Part shown: piece by piece, positions 38,343 to 51,110 of the stretch | Position numbering within the stretch: the first letter of the stretch is position 1 | Layout of the letters: each line of letters opens with the position of its first letter | Source: Brienomyrus brachyistius | Lineage: Eukaryota; Chordata; Actinopteri; Osteoglossiformes; Mormyridae | Assembly: GCF_023856365.1 (NCBI RefSeq) | Contig: NW_026042689.1 | Coordinates: forward strand, 56,398-120,397 | DNA: 64,000 nucleotides | Direction of reading: 5' to 3' | Notes under the pieces: generated by a model | What the model was told of the DNA's origin: nothing | The model's input: only the letters and a program-made list of their open reading frames with translations | Databases searched by the model: none | Position numbers and translations under genes: made by a program

Positions 38343-41040
38343 CGCGCCCCTATATATCAGGACTCTGGCCCTTTGCATCTTGGGACTCCGTCCCCTTAAC
38401 TATCAGCACTCTGGCCCTAGGCATCTTGGGACTCCGTCCCCCTATGTGTCAGGACTCTGGCCCTATGCATCTTGGGACTCCATCACCCTAAGTATCAAGA
38501 CTCTGGCCCTATGCATCTTGGGACACCGTCCCCCTAAGTATCAGCACTCTGTCCCTATGTATCTTGGCACTCCGTCCCCCTAAGTATCAGGACTCTGGCC
38601 CTATGCATCTTGGGACTCCGTCCCCCTAAGTATCAGCACTCTGGCCCAATGCATCTTGGGACTCCGTGTCCCTAAGTATCAGCACTCTGGCCCTATGCAT
38701 CTTGGGACTCCGTCCCCCTAAGGATCAGCACTCTGGCCCTATGCATCTTTGGACTTCATCCCCCTATGTTTCAGGACTCTGGCCCTATGCATCTTGGGAC
38801 TCCGTCCCCCTATGTGTCAGGACTCTGGCCCCATGCACCTTAGGACTCCATACCCCTAAGTATTAGCACTCTGGCCCTTTGCATCTTGGGACTCCATCCC
38901 CCTATGTGTCAGCACTCTCTCCCTATGCATCTTGGGACTCCGTCCCCCTAAGTATCAGGACTCTGGCCGTATGCATCTTGGGACTCGTTCCCCCCAAGTG
39001 TCAGGACTCTGGCCCGATGCATCTTGAGACTCCATCCCCCTAAGTATCAGGACTCTGGCCCTATGCATCTTGGGACTCCATCCCCCTATGTGTCAGGACT
39101 ATGGCCCTATGCATCTTGGTACTTCGTCCCGCTATGTGTCAGGATTCTAGCCCTATGCATCTTGGGACTCCGTTCCCGTAAGTATCAGCACTTTGGCCCT
39201 ATGCATCTTGGGACTCCGTCCCCCTATGTGTCAGTACTCTGGCCCTATGCATCTTGGGACTCCGTCCCCCTAAGTATCAGGACTCTGGCTTTATGCATCT
39301 TGGATCTCCGTCCCCCTATGTGTCAGGACCCTGGCCCTATACATCTTGGGACTCCGTCCCCCTAAGTATCAGCACTCTGGCCCGATGCATCTTGGGACTC
39401 CATAACCCCCTAAGTATCAGGACTCTGGCCCTATGCATTTTGGGACTCCATCCCCCTATGTGTCAGGACTCTGGCCCTATGCATCTTGGGACTCCGTCCC
39501 CCTAAGTATCAGGACTCTGGCCCTATGCATCTTGGGAATCCGTCCCCCTGAGTATCAGCACTCTGGCACTATGCATCTTGGGACTCCGTCCCCCTAAGTA
39601 TCAGCATTCTGGCCCTAAGCATCTTGGGTCTCCGCCCCCCTATATATCAGGACTCTGGCCCTATGCATCTTGGGACTCCGTCCCCCTAAGGATCTGCACT
39701 CTGGCCCTATGCTTCTTGGGACTTCGTCCCCCTATATGTCAGGACTCTAGCCCTATGCATTTTGGGACTCCGTCCCCGTAAGTATCAGGACTCTGGCCCT
39801 ATGCATCTTTGGACTCCGTCCCCTTAAGTATCAGTACTCTGGCCCTAGGCATCTTGGGACTCCGTCCCCCTATGTGTAAGGACTCTGGCCCTATGCATCT
39901 TGGGACTCCGTCCCCCTAAGTTTCAGCACTCTGGCCCTAAGCATCTTGGGATTCCGTCCCCTATGTGTCACCACTCTGGCCTTATGCATCTTGAGACTCC
40001 GTCCCCCTAAGTATCAGCACACTGGCCCAATGTGTCTTGGGACTTCGTCCCCCTATGTGTCAGGACTCTGGCCCAATGCAACTTGGGACTCCATCCCCCT
40101 AAGTATTAGCACTCTGGCCCTATGCATCTTGGGACTCCATCCCCCTAAGTATTAGCGCTCTGGCCCTATGCATCTTTGGACTCTGTCCCCCTAAGTATCA
40201 GCACTCTGGCCCTATGCATCTTGGGACTCCGCCCCCCTATGTGTCAGGACCCTGGCCCTAAGCATTTTGGGACTCCGTCCCCCTAAGTATCAGGACTCTG
40301 GCCCTATGTACCTTAGGACTCCGTCTCCCTATGTGTCAGGACCCTGGTCCTATACATCTTGGGACTCCGTCCCCCTAAGTATCAGCACTCTGGCCCTATG
40401 CATCTTGGGACTCCGTCCTCCTAAGTATCAGGACTCTGGCCCTATGCATCTTAGGACTCCATCCCCCTATGTGTCAGGACTCTGGCCCTATGCATCTTGG
40501 GACTTCATCCCCCTATGAGTCAGGACTCTGGCCCTATGCAACTTGGGACTCCGTCCCCCTAAGTATCAGCACTCTGGCCCTATGCATCTTGGGACTCCAT
40601 CCCCCTAAGTATTAGCACTCTGGCCCTATGCATCTTGGGACTCCATCCCCCTAAGTATTAGCACTCTGGCCCTATGCATCTTTGGACTCTGTCCCCCTAA
40701 GTATCAGCATTCTGGCCCTATGCATCTTGGGACTCCATCCCCCTATGTGTCAGGACTCTGGCCCTATGCATCTTGGTACTCCGTCCGCCTAAGTATCAGG
40801 ACTCTGGCCCTATGCATCTTGGGACTCCGTCCCCTTAAATATCAGGACTCTGGCCCTATGCATCTTGGGAATCCGTCCCCCTGAGTATCAGCACTCTGGC
40901 CCTATGCATCTTTGGACTTCGTCCCGCTATGTGTCAGGACTCTAGCCCTATGCATCTTGGGACTCCGTCCGCCTAAGTATCAGGACTCTGGCCCTATGCA
41001 TCTTGGGACTCCGTCCCCTTAAATATCAGGACTCTGGCCC
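38343..41040 (+). repeat. Mosaic block between the 1,885-bp duplication and the closing block
   Basis: About 38,380-39,000 follows the CCTTAACTATC / CATCACCCTAAG / GTGTCCCTAAG series known from 13.4-14.1 kb. About 39,560-40,960 then repeats 36,845-38,245 at offset 2,715, with the GTACCTTAGG marker at 40,308. Unusual monomers are frequent here: CCATAACCCCCTAAG near 39,402 (two extra bases), CTTGGATCTCC near 39,300 and GGACTATGGCCC near 39,097. It contains no non-satellite sequence. Confidence 0.75.
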
Positions 41041-43060
41041 TATGCATCTTGGGACTTCATCCCCCTATGAGTCAGGACTCTGGCCCCATGCATCTTGGGA
41101 CTCCGTCCCCCTATGTGTCAGGACTCTGGCCCCATGCACCTTGGGACTCCATACCCCTAAGTATTAGCACTCTGGCCCTTTGCATCTTGCGACTCCATCC
41201 CCCTATGTGTCAGCACTCTCTCCCTATGCATCTTGGGACTCCGTCCCCCTAAGTATCAGCACTCTGGCCCTATGCATCTTGGGACTAAGTCCCCCTAAGT
41301 ATCAGCACACTAGCCCTATGCATCTTGGGACTCTGTCCCCCTAAGTATCAGCACTCTGGCCCTATGCATCTTGGGACTCCGCCCCCCTATGTGTCAGGAC
41401 CCTGGCCCTAAGAATCTTGGGACTCCGTCCCCCTAAGTATCAGGACTCTGGCTTTATGCATCTTGGGTCTCCGTCCCCCTATGTGTCAGGACCCTGGCCC
41501 TATACATCTTGGGACTCCGTCCCCCTAAGTATCAGCACTCTGGCCCTATGCATCTTGGGACTCCATCCCCCTAAGTATCAGGACTCTGGCCCTATGCATC
41601 TTGGGACTCCGTCCCCCTATGTGTCAGGACTCTGGCCCCTGCACCTTGGGACTCCATACCCCTAAGTATTAGCACTCTGGCCCTTTGCATCTTGGGACTC
41701 CATCCCCCTATATGTCAGGACTCTAGCCCTAGGCATTTTGGGACTCCATCCCCGTAAGTATCAGGACTCTGGCCCTATGCATCTTGGGACTCCGTCCCCT
41801 TAACTATCAGCACTCTGGCCCTAGGCATCTTGGGACTCCGTCCCCCTATGTGTCAGGACTCTGGCCCTATGCATCTTGGGACTCCATCACCCTAAGTATC
41901 AAGACTCTGGCCCTATGCATCTTGGGACACCGTCCCCCTAAGTATCAGCACTCTGTCCCTATGTATCTTGGCACTCCGTCCCCCTAAGTATCAGGACTCT
42001 GGCCCTATGCATCTTGGGACTCCGTCCCCCTAAGTATCAGCACTCTGGCCCAATGCATCTTGGGACTCCGTGTCCCTAAGTATCAGCAGTCTGGCCCTAT
42101 GCATCTTGGGACTCCGTCCCCCTAAGGATCAGCACTCTGGCCCTATGCATCTTTGGACTTCGTCCCCCTATGTGTCAGGACTCTGGCCCTATGCATCTTG
42201 GAACTCCGTCCCCCTATGTGTCAGGACTCTGGCCCCATGCACCTTGGGACTCCATACCCCTAAGTATTAGCACTCTGGTCCTTTGCATATTGGGACTCCA
42301 TCCCCCTATGTGTCAGCACTCTCTCCCTATGCATCTTGGGACTCCGTCCCCCTAAGTATCAGGACTCTGGCCGTATGCATCTTGGGACTCCTTCCCCCCA
42401 AGTGTCAGGACTCTGGCCCGATGCATCTTGGGACTCCATTGCCATTAGTATCAGGACTCTGGCCCTATGCATCTTGGGACTCCATCCCCCTATGTGTCAG
42501 GACTCTGGCCCTATGCATCTTGGGACTTCGTCCCGCTATGTGTCAGGATTCTAGCCCTATGCATCTTGGGACTCCGTTCCCGTAAGTATCAGCACTCTGG
42601 CCCTATGCATCTTGGGACTCCGTTCCCCTAAGGATCGGCATTCTGGCCCTATGCATCTTTGGACTTCGTCCTCCTATGTGTCAGGACTCTGGCCCTATGC
42701 ATCTTGGGACTCCGTCCCCCTATGTGTCAGGACTCTGGCCCCATGCACCTTGGGACTCCATACCCCTAAGTATTAGCACTCTGACCCTTTGCATCTTGGG
42801 ACTCCATCCCCCTATGTGTCAGCACTCTCTCCCTATGCATCTTGGGACTCCGTCCCCCTAAGTATCAGGACTCTGGCCCTATGCATCTTGGGACTCCTTC
42901 CCCCCTTGTGTCAGGACTCTGGCCCTATGCATCTTGGGAGTCCGTCCCCCTAAGTATCAGCACTCTGGCCCTATGCATCTTGGGACTCCGTCCCCTTAAA
43001 TATCAGGACTCTGGCCCTATGCATCTTGGGAATCCGTCCCCCTGAGTATCAGCACTCTGG
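41041..43060 (+). repeat. Closing block of super-unit 2, shared with 49.0-51.0 kb
   Basis: Markers at 41,049, 41,417, 41,784, 42,070, 42,676 and 42,842 return at 49,009, 49,377, 49,744, 50,030, 50,636 and 50,802, all 7,960 later. The same block lies 21,064 upstream (19,985 to 41,049). From about 42,975 it shifts to CCTTAAATATC and GGGAATCC monomers and ends at the opening block of super-unit 3. Confidence 0.85.
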
Positions 43061-44130
43061 CCCTATGCATCTTGGGACTCCGTTCCCCTAAGGATCGGCA
43101 CTCTGGCCCTATGCATCTTTGGACTTCGTCCCCCTATGTGTCAGGACTCTGGCCCTATGCATCTTGGAACTCCGTCCCCCTATGTGTCAGGACTCTGGCC
43201 CCATGCACCTTGGGACTCCATACCCCTAAGTATTAGCACTCTGGTCCTTTGCATCTTGGGACTCCATCCCCCTATGTGTCAGCACTCTCTCCCTATGCAT
43301 CTTGGGACTCCGTCCCCCTAAGTATCAGGACTCTGGCCGTATGCATCTTGGGACTCCATTGCCATTAGTATCAGGACTCTGGCCCTATGCATCTTGGGAC
43401 TCCATCCCCCTATGTGTCAGGACTCTGGCCCTATGCATCTTGGGACTTCGTCCCGCTATGTGTCAGGATTCTAGCCCTATGCATCTTGGGACTCCGTTCC
43501 CGTAAGTATCAGCACTCTGGCCCTATGCATCTTGGGACTCCGTTCCCCTAAGGATCAGCACTCTGGCCCTATGCAATTTTGGACTTCGTCGCCCTATGTG
43601 TCAGGACTCTGGCCCTATGCATCGTTGGGACTCCGTCCCCCTATGTGTCATGACTCTGGCCCCATGCACCTTGGGACTCCATACCCCTAAGTATTAGCAC
43701 TCTGACCATTTGCATCTTGGGACTCCTTCCCCCCTTGTGTCAGGACTCTGGCCCTATGCATCTTGGGACTCCGTCCCCCTAAGTATCAGCACTCTGGCCC
43801 TATGCATCTTGGGACTCCCTCCCCCTAAGTATCAGCACACTAGCCCTATGCATCTTGGGACTCCATCCCCCTAAGTATTAGCACTCTGGCCCTATGCATC
43901 TTTGGACTCCGTCCCCCTAAGTATCAGCACTCTGGCCCTATGCATATTGGGACTCCGCCCCCCTATGTGTCAGGACCCTGGCCCTAAGAATCTTGGGACT
44001 CCGTCCCCCTAAGTATCAGGACTCTGGCTTTATGCATCTTGGGTCTCCGTCCCCCTATGTGTCAGGACCCTGGCCCTATACATCTTGGGACTCCGTCCCC
44101 CTAAGTATCAGCACTCTGGCCTGATGCATC

Positions 44131-46985
44131 TTGGGACTCCATCCCCCTAAGTATCAGGACTCTGGCCCTATGCATCTTGGGACTACATCCCCCTATGTGT
44201 CAGGACTCTGGCCCTATGCATCTTGGGACTCCGTCCGCCTAAGTATCAGGACTCTGGCCCTGTGCATCTTGGGACTCCGTCCCCCTAAGTATCAGGACTC
44301 TGGCCCTATGCATCTTGGGAATCCGTCCCCCTGAGTATCAGCACTCTGGCCCTATGCATCTTGGGACTCCGTCCCCCTAAGTATCAGCATTCTGGCCCTA
44401 AGCATCTTGGGACTCCGCCCCCCTATATATCAGGACTCTGGCCCTATGCCTCTTGGGACTCCATCACCCTAAGTATCAAGACTCTGGCCCTATGCATCTT
44501 GTGACACCGTCCCCCTAAGTATCAGCACTCTGTCCCTATGTATCTTGGCACTCCGTCCCCCTAAGTATCAGGACTCTGGCCCTATGCATCTTGGGACTCC
44601 GTCCCCCTAAGTATCAGCACTCTGGCCCAATGCATCTTGGGACTCCGTGTCCCTAAGTATCAGCACTCTGGCCCTATGCATCTTGGGACTCCGTCCCCCT
44701 AAGGATCAGCACTCTGGCCCTATGCATCTTTGGACTTCGTCCCCCTATGTGTCAGGACTCTGGCCCTATGCATCTTGGAACTCCGTCCCCCTATGTGTCA
44801 GGACTCTGGCCCCATGCACCTTGGGACTCCATACCCCTAAGTATTAGCACTCTGGTCCTTTGCATCTTGGGACTCCATCCCCCTATGTGTCAGCACTCTC
44901 TCCCTATGCATCTTGGGACTCCGTCCCCCTAAGTATCAGGACTCTGGCCGTATGCATCTTGGGACTCCATTGCCATTAGTATCAGGACTCTGGCCCTATG
45001 CATCTTGGGACTCCATCCCCCTATGTGTCAGGACTCTGGCCCTATGCATCTTGGGACTTCGTCCCGCTATGTGTCAGGATTCTAGCCCTATGCATCTTGG
45101 GACTCCGTTCCCGTAAGTATCAGCACTCTGGCCCTATGCATCTTGGGACTCCATTCCCCTAAGGATCAGCACTCTGGCCCTATGCAATTTTGGACTTCGT
45201 CGCCCTATGTGTCAGGACTCTGGCCCTATGCATCGTTGGGACTCCGTCCCCCTATGTGTCAGGACTCTGGCCCCATGCACCTTGGGACTCCATACCCCTA
45301 AGTATTAGCACTCTGACCATTTGCATCTTGGGACTCCTTCCCCCCTTGTGTCAGGACTCTGGCCCTATGCATCTTGGGACTCCGTCCCCCTAAGTATCAG
45401 CACTCTGGCCCTATGCATCTTGGGACTCCCTCCCCCTAAGTATCAGCACACTAGCCCTATGCATCTTGGGACTCCATCCCCCTAAGTATTAGCACTCTGG
45501 CCCTATGCATCTTTGGACTCCGTCCCCCTAAGTATCAGCACTCTGGCCTGATGCATCTTGGGACTCCATCCCCCTAAGTATCAGGACTCTGGCCCTATGC
45601 ATCTTGGGACTACATCCCCCTATGTGTCAGGACTCTGGCCCTATGCATCTTGGGACTCCGTCCGCCTAAGTATCAGGACTCTGGCCCTGTGCATCTTGGG
45701 ACTCCGTCCCCCTAAGTATCAGGACTCTGGCCCTATGCATCTTGGGAATCCGTCCCCCTGAGTATCAGCACTCTGGCCCTATGCATCTTGGGACTCCGTC
45801 CCCCTAAGTATCAGCATTCTGGCCCTAAGCATCTTGGGACTCCGCCCCCCTATATATCAGGACTCTGGCCCTATGCCTCTTGGGACTCCATCACCCTAAG
45901 TATCAAGACTCTGGCCCTATGCATCTTGTGACACCGTCCCCCTAAGTATCAGCACTCTGTCCCTATGTATCTTGGCACTCCGTCCCCCTAAGTATCAGGA
46001 CTCTGGCCCTATGCATCTTGGGACTCCGTCCCCCTAAGTATCAGCACTCTGGCCCAATGCATCTTGGGACTCCGTGTCCCTAAGTATCAGCACTCTGGCC
46101 CTATGCATCTTGGGACTCCGTCCCCCTAAGGATCAGCACTCTGGCCCTATGCATCTTTGGACTTCGTCCCCCTATGTGTCAGGACTCTGGCCCTATGCAT
46201 CTTGGAACTCCGTCCCCCTATGTGTCAGGACTCTGGCCCCATGCACCTTGGGACTCCATACCCCTAAGTATTAGCACTCTGGTCCTTTGCATCTTGGGAC
46301 TCCATCCCCCTATGTGTCAGCACTCTCTCCCTATGCATCTTGGGACTCCGTCCCCCTAAGTATCAGGACTCTGGCCGTATGCATCTTGGGACTCCATTGC
46401 CATTAGTATCAGGACTCTGGCCCTATGCATCTTGGGACTCCATCCCCCTATGTGTCAGGACTCTGGCCCTATGCATCTTGGGACTTCGTCCCGCTATGTG
46501 TCAGGATTCTAGCCCTATGCATCTTGGGACTCCGTTCCCGTAAGTATCAGCACTCTGGCCCTATGCATCTTGGGACTCCATTCCCCTAAGGATCAGCACT
46601 CTGGCCCTATGCAATTTTGGACTTCGTCGCCCTATGTGTCAGGACTCTGGCCCTATGCATCGTTGGGACTCCGTCCCCCTATGTGTCAGGACTCTGGCCC
46701 CATGCACCTTGGGACTCCATACCCCTAAGTATTAGCACTCTGACCATTTGCATCTTGGGACTCCTTCCCCCCTTGTGTCAGGACTCTGGCCCTATGCATC
46801 TTGGGACTCCGTCCCCCTAAGTATCAGCACTCTGGCCCTATGCATCTTGGGACTCCCTCCCCCTAAGTATCAGCACACTAGCCCTATGCATCTTGGGACT
46901 CCATCCCCCTAAGTATTAGCACTCTGGCCCTATGCATCTTTGGACTCTGTCCCCCTAAGTATCAGCACTCTGGCCCTATGCATAT
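44131..46985 (+). repeat. Tandem duplication with 1,427-bp period
   Basis: Copy 1 is about 44,131-45,557 and copy 2 about 45,558-46,985. Markers 44,647, 44,747, 44,913 and 45,190 return at 46,074, 46,174, 46,340 and 46,617, all 1,427 later. Both copies share the private variants GGGACTACATCC and GACTCCATTCCCC, and they look almost identical. At about 45,545 the sequence passes from AAGTATCAGCACTCTGG into CCTGATGC, skipping the GGCTTTATGC block present before 44,131. This is an in-register exchange within a conserved monomer. Confidence 0.9.
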
Positions 46986-47168
46986 TGGGACTCCGCCCCC
47001 CTATGTGTCAGGACCCTGGCCCTAAGAATCTTGGGACTCCGTCCCCCTAAGTATCAGGACTCTTGCTTTATGCATCTTGGGTCTCCGTCCCCCTATGTGT
47101 CAGGACCCTGGCCCTATACATCTTGGGACTCCGTCCCCCTAAGTATCAGCACTCTGGCCTGATGCATC

Positions 47169-48104
47169 TTGGGACTCCATCCCCCTAAGTATCAGGACTC
47201 TGGCCCTATGCATCTTGGGACTCCATCCCCCTATGTGTCAGGACTCTGGCCCTATGCATCTTGGGACTCCGTCCCCCTGAGTATCAGCACTCTGGCCCTA
47301 TGCATCTTGGGACTCCGTCCCCCTAAGTATCAGCATTCTGGCCCTAAGCATCTTGGGACTCCGCCCCCCTATATATCAGGACTCTGGCCCTATGCCTCTT
47401 GGGACTCCGTCCCCCTAAGGATCTGCACTCTGGCCCTATGCATCTTGGGACTTCGTCCCCCTATATGTCAGGACTCTAGCCCTATGCATTTTGGGACTCC
47501 GTCCCCGTAAGTATCAGGACTCTGGCCCTATGCATCTTTGGACTCCGTCCCCTTAAGTATCAGCACTCTGGCCCTAGGCATCTTGGGACTCCGTCCCCCT
47601 ATGTGTCAGGACTCTGGCCCTATGCATCTTGGGACTCCGTCCCCCTAAGTTTCAGCACTCTGTCCCTATGCATCTTGGGATTCCGTCCCCTATGTGTCAC
47701 CACTCTGGCCTTATTCATCTTGAGACTCCGTCCCCCTAAGTCTCAGCACACTGGCCCTATGCGTCTTGCGACTTCGTCCCCCTATGTGTCAGGACTCTTG
47801 CCCAATGCTACTTGGGACTCCATCCCCCTAAGTATTAGCACTCTGGCCCTATGCATCTTGGGACTCCATCCCCCTAAGTATTAGCGCTCTGGCCCTATGC
47901 ATCTTTGGACTCTGTCCCCCTAAGTATCAGCACTCTGGCCCTATGCATCTTGGGACTCCGCCCCCCTATGTGTCAGGACCCTGGCCCTAAGCATTTTGGG
48001 ACTCCGTCCCCCTAAGTATCAGGACTCTGGCCCTATGTACCTTAGGACTCCGTCTCCCTATGTGTCAGGACCCTGGTCCTATACATCTTGGGACTCCGTC
48101 CCCC
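47169..48104 (+). repeat. Single-copy 1,655-type unit, interrupted
   Basis: This segment matches 29,920-30,800 at offset about 17,249, rising to 17,295 after the monomer that super-unit 2 lacks. It holds the GTACCTTAGG marker at 48,037. Private changes include CTTGCGACTTC near 47,766 and AATGCTAC near 47,806. It ends abruptly at about 48,104, where the replaced tract begins. Confidence 0.82.
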
Positions 48105-48590
48105 TATGTGTCAGGACCCTGGCCCTATACATCTTGGGACTCCGTCCCCCTAAGTATCAGCACTCTGGCCTGATGCATCTTGGGACTCCATCCCCCTAAG
48201 TATCAGGACTCTGGCCCTATGCATCTTGGGACTACATCCCCCTATGTGTCAGGACTCTGGCCCTATGCATCTTGGGACTCCGTCCGCCTAAGTATCAGGA
48301 CTCTGGCCCTGTGCATCTTGGGACTCCGTAATCCCTAAGTATCAGGACTCTGGCCTTATGCATCTTGGGAATCCGTCCCCCTGAGTATCAGCACTCTGGC
48401 CCTATGCATCTTGGGACTCCGTCCCCCTAAGTATCAGCATTCTGGCCCTAAGCATCTTGGGACTCCGCCCCCCTATATATCAGGACTCTGGCCCTATGCC
48501 TCTTGGGACTCCATCACCCTAAGTATCAAGACTCTGGCCCTATGCATCTTGTGACACCGTCCCCCTAAGTATCAGCACTCTGTCCCTATG
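48105..48590 (+). repeat. Replaced tract of about 485 bp
   Basis: On both sides the sequence matches super-unit 2 in register (47,996 to 30,701, offset 17,295; 48,642 to 31,346, offset 17,296). Inside, it instead matches about 44,055-44,550 at offset 4,049, including the GGGACTACATCC variant, the CCTGATGC monomer and CATCTTGTGACACC. The replacement keeps the length to within one base. This is what a conversion tract of about 10.5 monomers would leave. Two nearby crossovers could also give this result. Confidence 0.8.
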
Positions 48591-51110
48591 TATCTTGGGA
48601 ATCCGTCCCCCTGAGTATCAGCACTCTGGCCCTATGCATCTTTGGACTTCGTCCCGCTATGTGTCAGGACTCTAGCCCTATGCATCTTGGGACTCCGTTC
48701 CCGTAAGTATCAGCACTCTGGCCCTATGCATCTTGGGACTCCGTTCCCCTATGTGTCAGGACTCTGGCCCTATGCATCTTGGGACTCCGTCCCCCTAAGT
48801 ATCAGCATTCTGGCCCTAAGCATCTTGGGACTCCGCCCCCCTATATATCAGGACTCTGGCCCTATGCATCTTGGGACTCCGTCCCCCTATATGTCAGGAT
48901 TCTAGCCCTATGCATCTTGGGACTCCGTTCCCGTAAGTATCAGGACTCTGGCCCTATGCATCTTAGGACTCCATCCCCCTATGTGTCAGGACTCTGGCCC
49001 TATGCATCTTGGGACTTCATCCCCCTATGAGTCAGGACTCTGGCCCCATGCATCTTGGGACTCCGTCCCCCTATGTGTCAGGACTCTGGCCCCATGCACC
49101 TTGGGACTCCATACCCCTAAGTATTAGCACTCTGGCCCTTTGCATCTTGCGACTCCATCCCCCTATGTGTCAGCACTCTCTCCCTATGCATCTTGGGACT
49201 CCGTCCCCCTAAGTATCAGCACTCTGGCCCTATGCATCTTGGGACTACGTCCCCCTAAGTATCAGCACACTAGCCCTATGCATCTTGGGACTCTGTCCCC
49301 CTAAGTATCAGCACTCTGGCCCTATGCATCTTGGGACTCCGCCCCCCTATGTGTCAGGACCCTGGCCCTAAGAATCTTGGGACTCCGTCCCCCTAAGTAT
49401 CAGGACTCTGTCTTTATGCATCTTGGGTCTCCGTCCCCCTATGTGTCAGGACCCTGGCCCTATACATCTTGGGACTCCATCCCCCTAAGTATCAGCACTC
49501 TGGCCCTATGCATCTTGGGACTCCATCCCCCTAAGTATCAGGACTCTGGCCCTATGCATCTTGGGACTCCGTCCCCCTATGTGTCAGGACTCTGGCCCCT
49601 GCACCTTGGGACTCCATACCCCTAAGTATTAGCACTCTGGCCCTTTGCATCTTGGGACTCCATCCCCCTATATGTCAGGACTCTAGCCCTAGGCATTTTG
49701 GGACTCCATCCCCGTAAGTATCAGGACTCTGGCCCTATGCATCTTGGGACTCCGTCCCCTTAACTATCAGCACTCTGGCCCTAGGCATCTTGGGACTCCG
49801 TCCCCCTATGTGTCAGGACTCTGGCCCTATGCATCTTGGGACTCCATCACCCTAAGTATCAAGACTCTGGCCCTATGCATCTTGGGACACCGTCCCCCTA
49901 AGTATCAGCACTCTGTCCCTATGTATCTTGGCACTCCGTCCCCCTAAGTATCAGGACTCTGGCCCTATGCATCTTGGGACTCCGTCCCCCTAAGTATCAG
50001 CACTCTGGCCCAATGCATCTTGGGACTCCGTGTCCCTAAGTATCAGCAGTCTGGCCCTATGCATCTTGGGACTCCGTCCCCCTAAGGATCAGCACTCTGG
50101 CCCTATGCATCTTTGGACTTCGTCCCCCTATGTGTCAGGACTCTGGCCCTATGCATCTTGGAACTCCGTCCCCCTATGTGTCAGGACTCTGGCCCCATGC
50201 ACCTTGGGACTCCATACCCCTAAGTATTAGCACTCTGGTCCTTTGCATCTTGGGACTCCATCCCCCTATGTGTCAGCACTCTCTCCCTATGCATCTTGGG
50301 ACTCCGTCCCCCTAAGTATCAGGACTCTGGCCGTATGCATCTTGGGACTCCTTCCCCCCAAGTGTCAGGACTCTGGCCCGATGCATCTTGGGACTCCATT
50401 GCCATTAGTATCAGGACTCTGGCCCTATGCATCTAGGGACTCCATCCCCCTATGTGTCAGGACTCTGGCCCTATGCATCTTGGGACTTCGTCCCGCTATG
50501 TGTCAGGATTCTAGCCCTATGCATCTTGGGACTCCGTTCCTGTAAGTATCAGCACGCTGGCCCTATGCATCTTGGGACTCCGTTCCCCTAAGGATCGGCA
50601 TTCTGGCCCTATGCATCTTTGGACTTCGTCCTCCTATGTGTCAGGACTCTGGCCCTATGCATCTTGGGACTCCGTCCCCCTATGTGTCAGGACTCTGGCC
50701 CCATGCACCTTGGGACTCCATACCCCTAAGTATTAGCACTCTGACCCTTTGCATCTTGGGACTCCATCCCCCTATTTGTCAGCACTCTCTCCCTATGCAT
50801 CTTGGGACTCCGTCCCCCTAAGTATCAGGACTCTGGCCCTATGCATCTTGGGACTCCTTCCCCCCTTGTGTCAGGACTCTGGCCCTATGCATCTTGGGAC
50901 TCCGTCCCCCTAAGTATCAGCACTCTGGCCCTATGCATCTTGGGACTCCGTCCCCCTAAGTATCAGCACACAAGCCCTATGCATCTTGGGACTCCATCCC
51001 CCTAAGTATTAGCACTCTGGCCCTATGCATCTTTGGACTCTGTCCCCCTAAGTATCAGCACTCTGGCCCTATGCATATTGGGACTCCGCCCCCCTATGTG
51101 TCAGGACCCT
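48591..51110 (+). repeat. HOR block shared with 12.35-14.8 and 41.0-43.0 kb
   Basis: After the replaced tract this block follows 31,300-32,460 and then continues where super-unit 2 breaks off, following 13,450-14,830 of super-unit 1. Markers at 49,009, 49,377, 49,744, 50,030, 50,636 and 50,802 pair with 41,049-42,842 at 7,960. Near 51,110, two monomers including GGCTTTATGC are missing compared with 32.67-32.76 kb. Confidence 0.82.

Larger units (their letters stand above)
27271..43060 (+). repeat. Super-unit 2 (about 15.8 kb)
   Basis: Its opening block at 27,314 returns at 43,136, offset 15,822 = 344 x 46 minus 2; 28,309 to 44,131 and 28,825 to 44,647 keep it. It is about 4.9 kb shorter than super-unit 1. 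It has a single copy of the 1,655-base unit, skips from about 32,460 into a 32.5-kb block, and lacks most of the material equivalent to 22-25 kb. It gained the 1,885-base duplication at 34.9-38.3 kb. Confidence 0.8.
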
